A stretch of DNA of 64,000 nt, from contig CP020563.1 of the NCBI GenBank assembly GCA_002082585.1, positions 4,520,001 through 4,584,000 of the forward strand, given 5' to 3'. This document shows, piece by piece, positions 9,414 to 16,701 of this stretch (position 1 is the first letter of the stretch; the number at the start of each line of letters is the position of its first letter). The notes under the pieces were generated by a model, which did not search any database, was not told the DNA's origin, and saw only the letters and a list, made by a program, of their open reading frames with translations. This DNA is from Kitasatospora albolonga (GTDB lineage: Bacteria > Actinomycetota > Actinomycetes > Streptomycetales > Streptomycetaceae). Position numbers and translations under genes: made by a program.

Positions 9414-9756
9414 GGGAGTTCAGCCGGGGGCGCATGAGGCGGTGGGGGCGGGCGAGGCGGTGAACGGGCCTGAGGGGGCGGGGGCGTCCGAGATGGCGGG
9501 GGCGTCCGAGGGGGTGGGGGTGCCTGAGGTGGTGGGGGTGCCTGAAGTGCCTGAGGCGGGGGCGTTCGTGGTGGACAGCCGGGACGGGCGCGTCGGCCGG
9601 GTGATCGGCCTGGCCGACGGGGACGTACGGCTGAGGCCGCCGGGCGGGGGGCCGGAGTGGGCCTGCCCGGCGGACGCGGTGCGGCCCGCCCCGCCGGGGG
9701 TGGTGCTGCGGGCGCGGGTGACGGAGATCAACCGGGAGGGGCAGCTGCCGCGTTGA
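9403..9756 (+). CDS. Small conserved hypothetical protein with repeat-rich N-terminus
   Basis: 117 residues. The ATG overlaps the end of the preceding gene and has a GGGGAG site upstream. Residues 1-50 are low complexity (Gly/Ala/Glu/Val) and are built from four 18-bp tandem repeats. Residues 51-117 look like a small beta-barrel: AFVVDSRDGRVGRVIG, then LRPPGGGPEWACPADAVRPA, then a basic tail. This is reminiscent of PRC-barrel or KOW-like folds, but no firm family call can be made. It is probably co-expressed with its 91-residue neighbour. Confidence 0.65.
   Translation: MAGEGVQPGAHEAVGAGEAVNGPEGAGASEMAGASEGVGVPEVVGVPEVPEAGAFVVDSRDGRVGRVIGLADGDVRLRPPGGGPEWACPADAVRPAPPGVVLRARVTEINREGQLPR
9474..9545 (+). 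repeat. Four 18-bp tandem repeats in a coding region
   Basis: Consecutive 18-bp units start at 9474, 9492, 9510 and 9528. They encode six-residue blocks of the type xxGASE or xVGVPE. The first two units and the last two are closer to each other than to the other pair, suggesting two rounds of duplication. Confidence 0.85.
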
Positions 9757-9806
9757 GGCGTCCGCGGTGGTGGCCGGGGCGGCGGGGCCGGTGGGCGTAC
9801 GCGTGA

Positions 9807-9847
9807 GGCGGCGGGGCCGGCCCCTCCTCGGGGTCGGGCCCGCCGCC
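9807..9847. terminator. Bidirectional terminator between convergent genes
   Basis: Arms 9807-9824 and 9830-9847 pair at 16 of 18 positions around a 5-nt loop, in the gap between a plus-strand and a minus-strand gene that face each other. Confidence 0.7.
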
Positions 9848-9871
9848 GTACAGGGGGAACGCGGGGGTGGG

Positions 9872-10225
9872 TCACATGATGCGGAACGCCAGGTAGTACG
9901 CGGAGACCTGGGCCTGGTAGCCCGGGTCCTCGGTCTGCCGGTGGCGGTCGAACTCCGGCGAGTCCTTGACCTGTTCCTTGGTGAGGTCCACGTAGACCTT
10001 GCGGTCCTCCGTGTCGATGTGCCGGACCGTGCCCGCCGGGAGCAGGACGTCCTTGCCGAAGATCCAGGTGCCGGTGTCGACGAGCAGATAGGCGGAGCCG
10101 GCCTCGTCGGAGTGCTTGTCGACCTTGCCGATGCTGCCGTCGGTCGCCTCCACCGTATATCCGGAAAGATCGGCTCCCGCAGTATGGCCGCTCGACGGCT
10201 GGTAGCCCCACAGGGATTCGCTCAT
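9872..10225 (-). CDS. PRC-barrel domain protein
   Basis: 117 residues. A PRC-barrel-like beta domain covers roughly residues 18-80, with the pattern YTVEATDGSIGKVD, LLVDTGTW, VLLPAGTVRHID. The ATG has AAGGAG about 7 nt upstream. PRC-barrel proteins are small adaptor folds found in ribosome maturation and photosynthetic proteins; streptomycete stand-alone copies are often stress-associated, but no role is shown here. Just upstream lies a tandem 14-bp repeat that may be a regulatory site. A neighbouring gene on the same strand encodes a tiny membrane peptide. Confidence 0.85.
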   Translation of the reverse strand: MSESLWGYQPSSGHTAGADLSGYTVEATDGSIGKVDKHSDEAGSAYLLVDTGTWIFGKDVLLPAGTVRHIDTEDRKVYVDLTKEQVKDSPEFDRHRQTEDPGYQAQVSAYYLAFRIM

Positions 10226-10255
10226 TTTGTGGCTCCTTTCGCGAGGTCGATTCAG

Positions 10256-10283
10256 CTCGTTACATCATTCTCGGTACATCATT
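10256..10283. repeat. Tandem 14-bp repeat upstream of PRC-barrel gene
   Basis: CTCGTTACATCATT (10256-10269) and CTCGGTACATCATT (10270-10283) are adjacent and differ at one position. They lie 31-58 bp before the PRC-barrel start, in an AT-rich patch unusual for this sequence. They could be a directly repeated operator or an activator site overlapping the promoter. Confidence 0.6.
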
Positions 10284-10353
10284 TACGGGTCGTTGAGTTC
10301 CGTGTGCCCGGGGAATCCCGGCCTACACATGGGCGGCTCCACGGGGGTGGCGC

Positions 10354-10397
10354 AAACGGGGCCGGGACCGGGCATCAGCCCGGTCCCGGCCCCGTTT
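10354..10397 (-). terminator. Perfect 20-bp-stem terminator
   Basis: Two exact 20-bp complementary arms (10354-10373 and 10378-10397) flank a 4-nt ATCA loop; the outer three pairs are A-T. It sits just after the stop of the minus-strand membrane-peptide gene. It is the strongest hairpin in the window. Confidence 0.88.
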
Positions 10398-10415
10398 CCC
10401 GCTGGTCAGCGACGC

Positions 10416-10586
10416 TTACCAGCGATACCACCGGCCTCGTCGGCCACCGCCTCCGGCGGGCCGGACGAAGAAGCCCACGACCCAGAGGACCAGGACGATC
10501 ACGGCTATCCACCAGAGAGCCTCAAGGGCGAATCCGGCACCGAAGAGAAGCAGGATGAGCAGAAGAACGAGAAGCAGGGGAACCAT
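10416..10586 (-). CDS. Small hydrophobic membrane protein (56 aa)
   Basis: 56 residues, with two hydrophobic segments (about 2-20 and 24-42) and a basic, Gly/Arg/Trp-rich tail. The ATG at 10586 has a strong GGAGGT 8 nt upstream, which decides it over a longer in-frame start at 10637. Proteins of this type are usually annotated only as hydrophobic protein in streptomycetes. A perfect hairpin terminator follows immediately. The upstream region contains a T-rich stretch (about 10655-10670 on the plus strand), rare in this DNA and likely part of its promoter. Function unknown; perhaps a membrane-stress peptide. Confidence 0.75.
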   Translation of the reverse strand: MVPLLLVLLLILLLFGAGFALEALWWIAVIVLVLWVVGFFVRPAGGGGRRGRWYRW

Positions 10587-10786
10587 AGTTATCAACCTCC
10601 GGAAAATCAGGTTCCCGGCATCGCTTTCTCTACACACCTCATCCGTCGATCATTTTTATTTTTTCTTCACATGGCGAAAGTGCCTGGTGGGGGGCGGGGA
10701 GGGCCGGGTGTGCGCGGGGCGGGGCGGGTGAGGGTGGTAGGAAGGCTCGCGAGCGGGGCGACGGACGGCGGGACGGAGACAGGGCA

Positions 10787-13345
10787 GTGTCCGACGAGGT
10801 ACGGGGATGGCTCTCCCCGAAAGCGGTGGCGGCCGAGGCCGGTGTGAGCCAGGAGTTCGACCTCTCCCAGTGCGTACGGGAGCCGATCCACCTGCTCGGC
10901 GGTGTCCAGTCGTACGGTGCCCTCGTCGCCGCCCGGCTGCACGACTCCGTGGTGGACACGGTGAGCCGGAACACGGGGGAGGTGCTCGGGCGGGCGGCCG
11001 GGGAGCTGGTCGGGCGGCCGGTCACGGAGCTGATCGGGGCGGAGCAGTGGGCGCTGGCACTGGAGAGTACGGAGGTGGCGGCGGGGGGCCCGGAGCCCGA
11101 CGCGGCCTCTTCGGGGGCCGCCGCTGCTTCTCCGGGGGCTCCCGTATCGGGGCCCGGCGCATCGAGGGATTCCGCATCGAGGGATTCCGTCTCGGGGGCT
11201 TCCGCGTCGAGGGATTCTGTCTCGGGGGCTTCCGTGCCGGAGTCCGGCGCCGCTTCTCCGGGCGGGGCCGCCTCCTCCGGTGTGCTGTCCCTCTCGCTGG
11301 AGCGGGACGGGCAGGCCCGGCTCTTCGACGTGACCGTCCACCGGGTCGCGGAGCTGCTGGTGCTGGAGTTCGAACCGCGGGCGGCGGACGGGCCGTTCGT
11401 GTTCCAGAACTTCTATCCCCGGGTGCGGCGCGCCCTGCACCGGCTCCAGGGCGCGGCCGACGTCACCGAGTGCTGCGCGGCGGCCGTCCGTGAGGTGCAG
11501 GCGCTCACCGGCTACGACCGGGTGGTGGCGTACCGGTTCGACGGTGCCGAAGGCCCCGGCCAGGTCATCGCGGAGGCGCGTACCGAGGGGCGGGAGCCGT
11601 GGCTGGGGCTGTGGTTCCCGGCCAGCGACATCCCGCCGCAGGCCCGCCGCCTCTACGCCCGCAACTGGATTCGGGTCATCGGTGATGTGGACGACGCGAC
11701 GGTGGGGCTGCTGCCCGGGCTGCGGGAGGGGACCGGGGAGCCGCTGGACCTGTCGGGCTCGGTGCTCCGTACGGTCTCCGGCTACCACCTGGAGTACCTG
11801 CGCAACATCGGGGTGGCCTCGTCCATGTCCGTATCGCTGCTGCACGACGGCGAGTTGTGGGGGCTGATCGCCTGCCACGGTGACGAGCCGCGGCGGCTGA
11901 CCCCCGAAGTGCGGGCGGCCTGCGAGTTCTTCGGGATCGCGCTGTCCCTGCAACTGGCGGCCGTCGCCGGGCGCGAGCAGGCGGACGAGCTGTCCGGCTA
12001 CCGGCGGGCGCTCGCCACGCTGCTGGCCCGGCTCACCTCCCAGGCGCCGGACGCCCTGCTGAGCCCCGGCTCCGGCGTGGTCGAACTCCTCGACGCGGAC
12101 GGGGCGTTGCTTCTTCGGGGTACGGAGACACTGACGACGGGGGCCCCGCTCCCCGCCGGGCTGCCCGGACTGCTGGAGCGGCTGGCGGACGCCGGTCCGG
12201 TGGGCGAGGTGTGGAGCAGCGACCGGGTGCCGGAGGTGCTGGGGCTCGACCCGGCGGAGGCGGAGGCGCAGGGGCTGCCCGCGGGCCTCCTCGTCCTCCC
12301 CTTCAGCCGGGACGGCGACCTGCTGGCCTGGTGGCGCCGCGAACGCCCCGCGCCCCGGGAGTGGGCGGCCGATCCGGCCCGCCCGGTGCGTACGGGGCCG
12401 GGCGGTGAGCGGCTGACCCCGCGCGGTTCCGCCGCCGTCTACCGGGCGACCGTACGCGGGCGGAGCGAGCCGTGGACCCCCGCGCAGCGGATCGTCGCCG
12501 GGGAGCTGTGGCGGGAGATCTCGGGCCTGCTGAGCCGCCGGATGGCGGAGCTGGCGGCGCGGAACACCGAACTCGCCCGGACCAACGAGGACTTGGACTC
12601 CTTCGCACATGCGGCGGCCCATGATCTGAAGGAGCCGTTGCGGGGGATTTCGAACGCGGCGGCCTTCATCGTCGAGGACGCCGGTTCCGTACTGGACGCG
12701 ACCTCGCTGCGCCGGCTCACCACCGTACGCCGCCTCGCGGAGCGCATGGACGGGCTGCTGGACTCGCTGCTCCACTTCTCGCGCCTCGGCCAAGTGGGCC
12801 TGGAGCGCGAGCTGTTGTCGCTGGACGAGGTGGTGGACGACGCGCTGCTCGTCGCCGGGGACCGGCTCGCGGAGCAGGGGGTGCGGGTGGTGCGCCCCGC
12901 CGCCCTGCCCCGGCTGCGGGCGGACCGGGAGCGGCTGCGCGAGGTGCTGGAGAACCTGTTCGTCAACGCGGCCAAGTACGCGGCGGACGAGGGTTCGGGG
13001 GAGCGGCGGGTGTGGGTGGAGGTGGCGTCCGTGGTGCCGCCGGGGGAGGAGGACGGACGGGCGGTGACGGCTGTCGTCGTACGCGACAACGGCATCGGGA
13101 TTCCGCCCGCCCAGCAGGAGGACGTCCTCCAGCTGTTCCGCAGGCTGCACCGGCGCGAGGAGCGGGGCGGCGGCTCGGGCGTCGGCCTCGCCGTGGTCAA
13201 GCGGATCGTGGAGCGGCACGGGGGGCGGCTGTGGCTGGAGAGCCCGGCCACGGCCCCGGACGGCGGCGGGGTGCCGGGCGGCGGTCCGGGCACGGCGGTG
13301 TGGTTCACGCTGGGCGGGGAGGACGCCCCGGCGGACGACGACTGA
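10787..13345 (+). CDS. Phytochrome-type sensor histidine kinase
   Basis: 852 residues: PAS (about 25-200), GAF (about 220-390), PHY-like (about 395-580), HisKA and HATPase. Bacteriophytochrome hallmarks are present: Cys29 in DLSQC followed by EPIHLLGGVQSYG (biliverdin attachment), PASDIP with Asp281, and His334 in SGYHLEYLRNIGV. The phospho-acceptor is His612 in AAHDLKEPLRG. The N-box (LFVNAAKYA) and G-boxes (DNGIGIP, GSGVGLAVVKRIVERHGG) are intact. It is therefore probably a functional red/far-red light or redox sensor kinase. The PAS domain is interrupted near residues 105-165 by a Ser/Ala/Gly-rich insert made of DNA repeats. A convergent receiver gene lies 87 bp away. The GTG start is preceded by a weak GGAG. 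Confidence 0.93.
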   Translation: MSDEVRGWLSPKAVAAEAGVSQEFDLSQCVREPIHLLGGVQSYGALVAARLHDSVVDTVSRNTGEVLGRAAGELVGRPVTELIGAEQWALALESTEVAAGGPEPDAASSGAAAASPGAPVSGPGASRDSASRDSVSGASASRDSVSGASVPESGAASPGGAASSGVLSLSLERDGQARLFDVTVHRVAELLVLEFEPRAADGPFVFQNFYPRVRRALHRLQGAADVTECCAAAVREVQALTGYDRVVAYRFDGAEGPGQVIAEARTEGREPWLGLWFPASDIPPQARRLYARNWIRVIGDVDDATVGLLPGLREGTGEPLDLSGSVLRTVSGYHLEYLRNIGVASSMSVSLLHDGELWGLIACHGDEPRRLTPEVRAACEFFGIALSLQLAAVAGREQADELSGYRRALATLLARLTSQAPDALLSPGSGVVELLDADGALLLRGTETLTTGAPLPAGLPGLLERLADAGPVGEVWSSDRVPEVLGLDPAEAEAQGLPAGLLVLPFSRDGDLLAWWRRERPAPREWAADPARPVRTGPGGERLTPRGSAAVYRATVRGRSEPWTPAQRIVAGELWREISGLLSRRMAELAARNTELARTNEDLDSFAHAAAHDLKEPLRGISNAAAFIVEDAGSVLDATSLRRLTTVRRLAERMDGLLDSLLHFSRLGQVGLERELLSLDEVVDDALLVAGDRLAEQGVRVVRPAALPRLRADRERLREVLENLFVNAAKYAADEGSGERRVWVEVASVVPPGEEDGRAVTAVVVRDNGIGIPPAQQEDVLQLFRRLHRREERGGGSGVGLAVVKRIVERHGGRLWLESPATAPDGGGVPGGGPGTAVWFTLGGEDAPADDD
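11163..11237 (+). repeat. 15-bp tandem repeats inside the phytochrome PAS domain
   Basis: Five consecutive 15-bp units of type CGAGGGATTCCGTCT or CGGGGGCTTCCGCGT, arranged so that a 30-bp unit (11178-11207) is followed by a near-copy (11208-11237). They encode RDS-x and GAS-x blocks in a low-complexity insert. Confidence 0.85.
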
Positions 13346-13432
13346 CCCCGGCCCCGCGCCGGAGGGGGCGTGCCGGAGGGCGTGTGCGGCGGCTCGGCGA
13401 GGGAGCGGCCCCCACCGGAGGGGGCGTGCCGC

Positions 13433-13846
13433 CTACCCGGTCGGCTTCTGCGTCATCCAGAAGTCGACCGCACCCCGCAGAACCGTCTGGAACAGCTCGA
13501 AGTTGACCGGCTTGTAGATGTAGCTGTCCGCGCCCGCCGCGTAACACGCGTCCTCCTCCGCCGAGGAGGTGGACGAGGTGAAGACGACGACCGTCAGGGA
13601 GGCGCACGCGGGGTGCGCGCGGAGGTTCGACAGGAGCGTCAGGCCGTTCGTGCCCGGCATGTTGAGGTCGAGCAGCACCAGGTCCGGCGTACGGGCGGCG
13701 GGGTCGAGGAGGCGGGGCACCACGGCGTCGCTGCGGGGCGCGAACTCCACGTGCAGGGAGGGGTGGGAGCGGGACAGGGCGCGCTGGATGGCCTCGGTGT
13801 CCTCCTCCGAGTCCTCCACGACGAGAATCAGCCCGTCGCTGTTCAT
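13433..13846 (-). CDS. Single-domain response regulator (Rcp1/CheY-like)
   Basis: 137 residues, a lone receiver domain with no DNA-binding part. Acidic residues EDSEED near the N-terminus, phospho-acceptor Asp in VLLDLNMPG (about residue 61), conserved Thr/Ser in VVFTSS and Lys in YKPV are all present. Phytochrome kinases often pair with just this kind of stand-alone receiver (Rcp1 family), and the phytochrome kinase gene faces it from 87 bp away. It starts 37 bp after the stop of the GAF/SpoIIE phosphatase gene on the same strand, so it is probably co-transcribed with that gene. It may carry phosphate from the phytochrome kinase to an unseen target. Confidence 0.92.
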   Translation of the reverse strand: MNSDGLILVVEDSEEDTEAIQRALSRSHPSLHVEFAPRSDAVVPRLLDPAARTPDLVLLDLNMPGTNGLTLLSNLRAHPACASLTVVVFTSSTSSAEEDACYAAGADSYIYKPVNFELFQTVLRGAVDFWMTQKPTG

Positions 13847-13883
13847 CGGGACCCTGCCGGGGTGGCCCGGCCGGTGGGGGTCT

Positions 13884-15788
13884 TCATCGCAGGGCCGCCT
13901 GTTCGAGGTGGAGGTGGTGGGGGAGCGGACCGGCGTCCGGCGTGATGCCGGTCCAGCGGGCCACGAGCAGGGCGATGTCGTCCTGTCCGGAGGCGCGGAA
14001 GACCTTGGCCTGCCGGGCCAGGCTCTCCGCGATGTGGGTGGCGTCGAAGCCGCGGAGGGCGGCGAGCCGCCCGGGCAGGACGGCCTCGAAGAAGACCCCG
14101 CCCGCTTCCCGGGACTCCGTCAGTCCGTCGGTGAACAGCACCAGGGTGTCGCCGGGGGCGAGTTGCTCCTCGTGGCTCCCGTAGGAGACGTCGTCCAGGA
14201 CGCCGAGCAGGAGCCCGCCGGAGAGCACTTCGGAGACCGTACCGTCGTTGCGGAGCACCAGGGGCGCGGGGTGCCCGGCGCTGCACGTGGTGAGCCGCGC
14301 GGTGCCGTCGGCCCGGGGCGTCAGCGTCGTGACGACCGCCGTGAGGAAGCGGCTCGCCCGCTCCTGGCGCAGGGCCCGGTTGAGCCGGCTCAGGGCGGTG
14401 CCCGGGTCGGTGCCCTCCTCCAGCAGGGTGCGCAGGGTGTGGCGGGCCAGACCGGTGAGGGCCGCCGCCTCCGCGCCGCGTCCGCAGACGTCGCCGATCA
14501 GCAGGGCGATGCTGCCGTCGGGCCGGGGTACGGCGTCGTAGAAGTCGCCGCCCACGTCGAGCATGGGGTCGCCGACCTCGTAACTCGCGGACAGGTCCCA
14601 CTGGTCGGTGACCGGGAGCTGCGAGGGGAGCAGGTGCTCCTGGAGGGAGAGGACGGCGTTGCGGCGGAGCTCATAGAGGAGGGCGTTGTCGATGGCGAGG
14701 GCGGCGCGGGTGGCGAGGCTGCGGAGGAAGGCGCTGTCGGGCAGCCGGGCCTCGGGCCGCTGGTAGACGAAGGTGATGCTGCCGACCACGCGGCCCCGGG
14801 CGCGGAGCGGGCTGATGCTGACGACGGTGGGGGTGGGGCTGCTTTCGGCGCTGCCGGTGTCTCCGGCGCTTTCGGGGTCTCTGGGTTTCCCGGGGGCCCT
14901 GGTGTCTTCCGCGCCCCCGATACCCCTTGCGCCGGGCGCGTTCGCGGAGGTTGCGGCGGAGGTGTCCGCGAAGGGGGAGCCGTTGAGCGCGGCGCCGCTC
15001 AGGAACAGCGTGTCCTCGTCCTCGCCCCGGCGCGCGAGCAGCGCCGCCAGCCACGGGTCGTCGCGGCCCGCCTCCTCCAGCGCGCGCTGCTGCTGGACGG
15101 CGACGTGCGTGGCGGCGACGAACTCCGGACCCTCGCCGCGCAGCAGATGGACGAGACATCCGTCGGCGACGGCCGGAACCGCGATCCGGGCGACCCGCCG
15201 CAGGGTGTCCTCCACGTCCAGCGACGAGTCCATCTGGAGCGACGCCTCGGCGAGCAGCGCGTCGTCCGCGCCCCGGCGGGCCTCGCGCCCGCGCTGGAGG
15301 ATGCCGGTGTGGCAGGCGACGATGACGTCGACGGCCTGCGCCAGCCGGCGCTCGACGGAGGCCAGGTCCGCCGAGTCGTCGACGGCGACGCCGAGCGTGG
15401 CCCAGCCCCGGTGGTCGAGCCGGAAGGTGCAGGCCACGACGGTGGCCCCCGGCGCCTGCCGCAGGAACTCCGCCTCCGGCCACACCGCGTCGTCCAGCCC
15501 GGCCACGGCGGACCGGGTCACCACGGGTTCGCCGCCCGGCTCGCGTACGGCGGCCCCCGGCATCGACCGCGTGGTCGCGACGATCACCGGGGCGTCGCTC
15601 CCGGCGCTCAGGGCGCGCATGTACCGCAGGACGTGCTGCTCGTCCCACCGCGTGCCCACGACGAGGTGGACCCCCGGGGTGGCGAGGAGCGGCGCGTAGA
15701 CGTCGTCCGCCAACGCCGCGACCTCCTCGGCCCGCGAAGCCGCCTGCCAGAGCCGGTGCAGCGCACTGGACCACGTGTCGTCGACCAT
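13884..15788 (-). CDS. GAF domain/SpoIIE-type PP2C phosphatase
   Basis: 634 residues. The N-terminal part (1-185) is a sensor-like region of uncertain family; a GAF-like domain spans about 190-390; the C-terminal PPM/SpoIIE phosphatase spans about 405-620. Metal-binding blocks are visible: GGDFYDAV, IGDVCGRGAEAAA, GHPAPL, LFTDGLTESR, QDDIALLV. Such proteins usually dephosphorylate anti-anti-sigma factors. The GAF domain is broken by a low-complexity Ser/Ala/Thr/Gly stretch (about 275-325). It lies upstream of the receiver gene in the same direction and may form a signalling unit with it and the phytochrome kinase. Confidence 0.92.
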   Translation of the reverse strand: MVDDTWSSALHRLWQAASRAEEVAALADDVYAPLLATPGVHLVVGTRWDEQHVLRYMRALSAGSDAPVIVATTRSMPGAAVREPGGEPVVTRSAVAGLDDAVWPEAEFLRQAPGATVVACTFRLDHRGWATLGVAVDDSADLASVERRLAQAVDVIVACHTGILQRGREARRGADDALLAEASLQMDSSLDVEDTLRRVARIAVPAVADGCLVHLLRGEGPEFVAATHVAVQQQRALEEAGRDDPWLAALLARRGEDEDTLFLSGAALNGSPFADTSAATSANAPGARGIGGAEDTRAPGKPRDPESAGDTGSAESSPTPTVVSISPLRARGRVVGSITFVYQRPEARLPDSAFLRSLATRAALAIDNALLYELRRNAVLSLQEHLLPSQLPVTDQWDLSASYEVGDPMLDVGGDFYDAVPRPDGSIALLIGDVCGRGAEAAALTGLARHTLRTLLEEGTDPGTALSRLNRALRQERASRFLTAVVTTLTPRADGTARLTTCSAGHPAPLVLRNDGTVSEVLSGGLLLGVLDDVSYGSHEEQLAPGDTLVLFTDGLTESREAGGVFFEAVLPGRLAALRGFDATHIAESLARQAKVFRASGQDDIALLVARWTGITPDAGPLPHHLHLEQAALR

Positions 15789-15941
15789 GTCCCCGCCCTC
15801 CGGTGCCGTCTCGTCTCCCGAACGCGGCCTTGTCTGCCGTACGCGGTCGTGTCTGCCGTACGAGGCGTTGTCCTCCGCCCTCGGCCAGTATGACCGGCGG
15901 GCCGGAATTCATGCCGTGGGAGGGATCACGGCTGTGCCCTT

Positions 15942-16571
15942 CTAGCCCGCCTGCGGGCGGGTCACCACCTTGATGTTGAAGGTGTGCGACCCCACCCCGC
16001 CCGCGATCCCCATGAAGAGGAACGCGAAGTGCTCCTGGCCGCGTGCGGTGGTGATGCCTCCGATGTCCAGCTGGGAGGAGGGCGGCCAGCCGAGGTCCGT
16101 GAGGAGGCGGCCGGTGGTCCGCTTGGCCTCGGCGTCGTCGCCGGAGAGGAAGACCGTGCCCGGTTCGGTGAGGTCGCCCGGGGTGGTCATGGTGGTGGAG
16201 TCCATCGTGCAGAGCGTCTTGACGACGGGGGTCAGCGGGAACGCTTCCTGGATCAGCTCGCCCAGGCTGCTGTTGGGGTGGGTGAGCTCGGAGAAGTCGT
16301 CGGAGAGACCGACCCCGACGTCGATCAGCAGGGTCCCGGCCAGCGCCGGGGCCCCGATGGAGCGCAGCAGCTCCACGGAGACGCCTCCCGGCGTGGCGTT
16401 GACCAGCACCTCCGCGTGCGCGGCCGTCTCGTCGAGGCCCGCGACGGGGAGGCCGAGACCGGTGCGCTCCTTCGGGTGGCGTGATCCGAGGAGGACGTCG
16501 TGTCCTGCGGCGCGCCAGCCGTGGGCCAGGGCGCGAGCTACATTTCCGGTGCCGAGCAGTCCTATACGCAT
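15942..16571 (-). CDS. NADP-binding oxidoreductase (F420-dependent reductase-like)
   Basis: 209 residues with an N-terminal Rossmann motif (GLLGTGNVARALA) and the SRHPKE segment typical of NADP-binding members of the F420:NADP oxidoreductase family (PF03807, coenzyme F420-dependent). These small proteins reduce or oxidise F420 with NADP, or act on unidentified substrates. It is transcribed in the same direction as the muramic acid operon but is separated from it by 130 bp containing a terminator, so it is probably a separate unit. The substrate cannot be read from sequence. Confidence 0.87.
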   Translation of the reverse strand: MRIGLLGTGNVARALAHGWRAAGHDVLLGSRHPKERTGLGLPVAGLDETAAHAEVLVNATPGGVSVELLRSIGAPALAGTLLIDVGVGLSDDFSELTHPNSSLGELIQEAFPLTPVVKTLCTMDSTTMTTPGDLTEPGTVFLSGDDAEAKRTTGRLLTDLGWPPSSQLDIGGITTARGQEHFAFLFMGIAGGVGSHTFNIKVVTRPQAG

Positions 16572-16662
16572 GAGAACGACGCTAGCCAGCGGGGCGGGCG
16601 GGGCGTATCGGGCCGGAGACGGGAGCGCGCCGGGACCTGAGGCGTAGTTCTCGAGGTCCGGG

Positions 16663-16687
16663 GGGTACGGGGATGGAACCCGTACCC
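16663..16687 (-). terminator. Terminator after the N-acetylmuramic acid operon
   Basis: Perfect 9-bp arms GGGTACGGG (16663-16671) and CCCGTACCC (16679-16687) with a 7-nt loop, just after the PTS gene stop on the minus strand. Confidence 0.7.
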
Positions 16688-16701
16688 GTGCACGCGGTCC
16701 G

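Noticed and set aside
10667..13219. Long open frame on the minus strand opposite the phytochrome kinase
   Set aside because: It is the complement of a clearly recognised gene and its translation is Arg/Pro/Gly-rich without any domain; third-position bias favours the plus-strand gene.
13346..13432. Repeated CCGGAGGGGGCGTGCCG in the gap after the phytochrome kinase
   Set aside because: Two short copies only, and they may simply reflect a G-rich terminator region.
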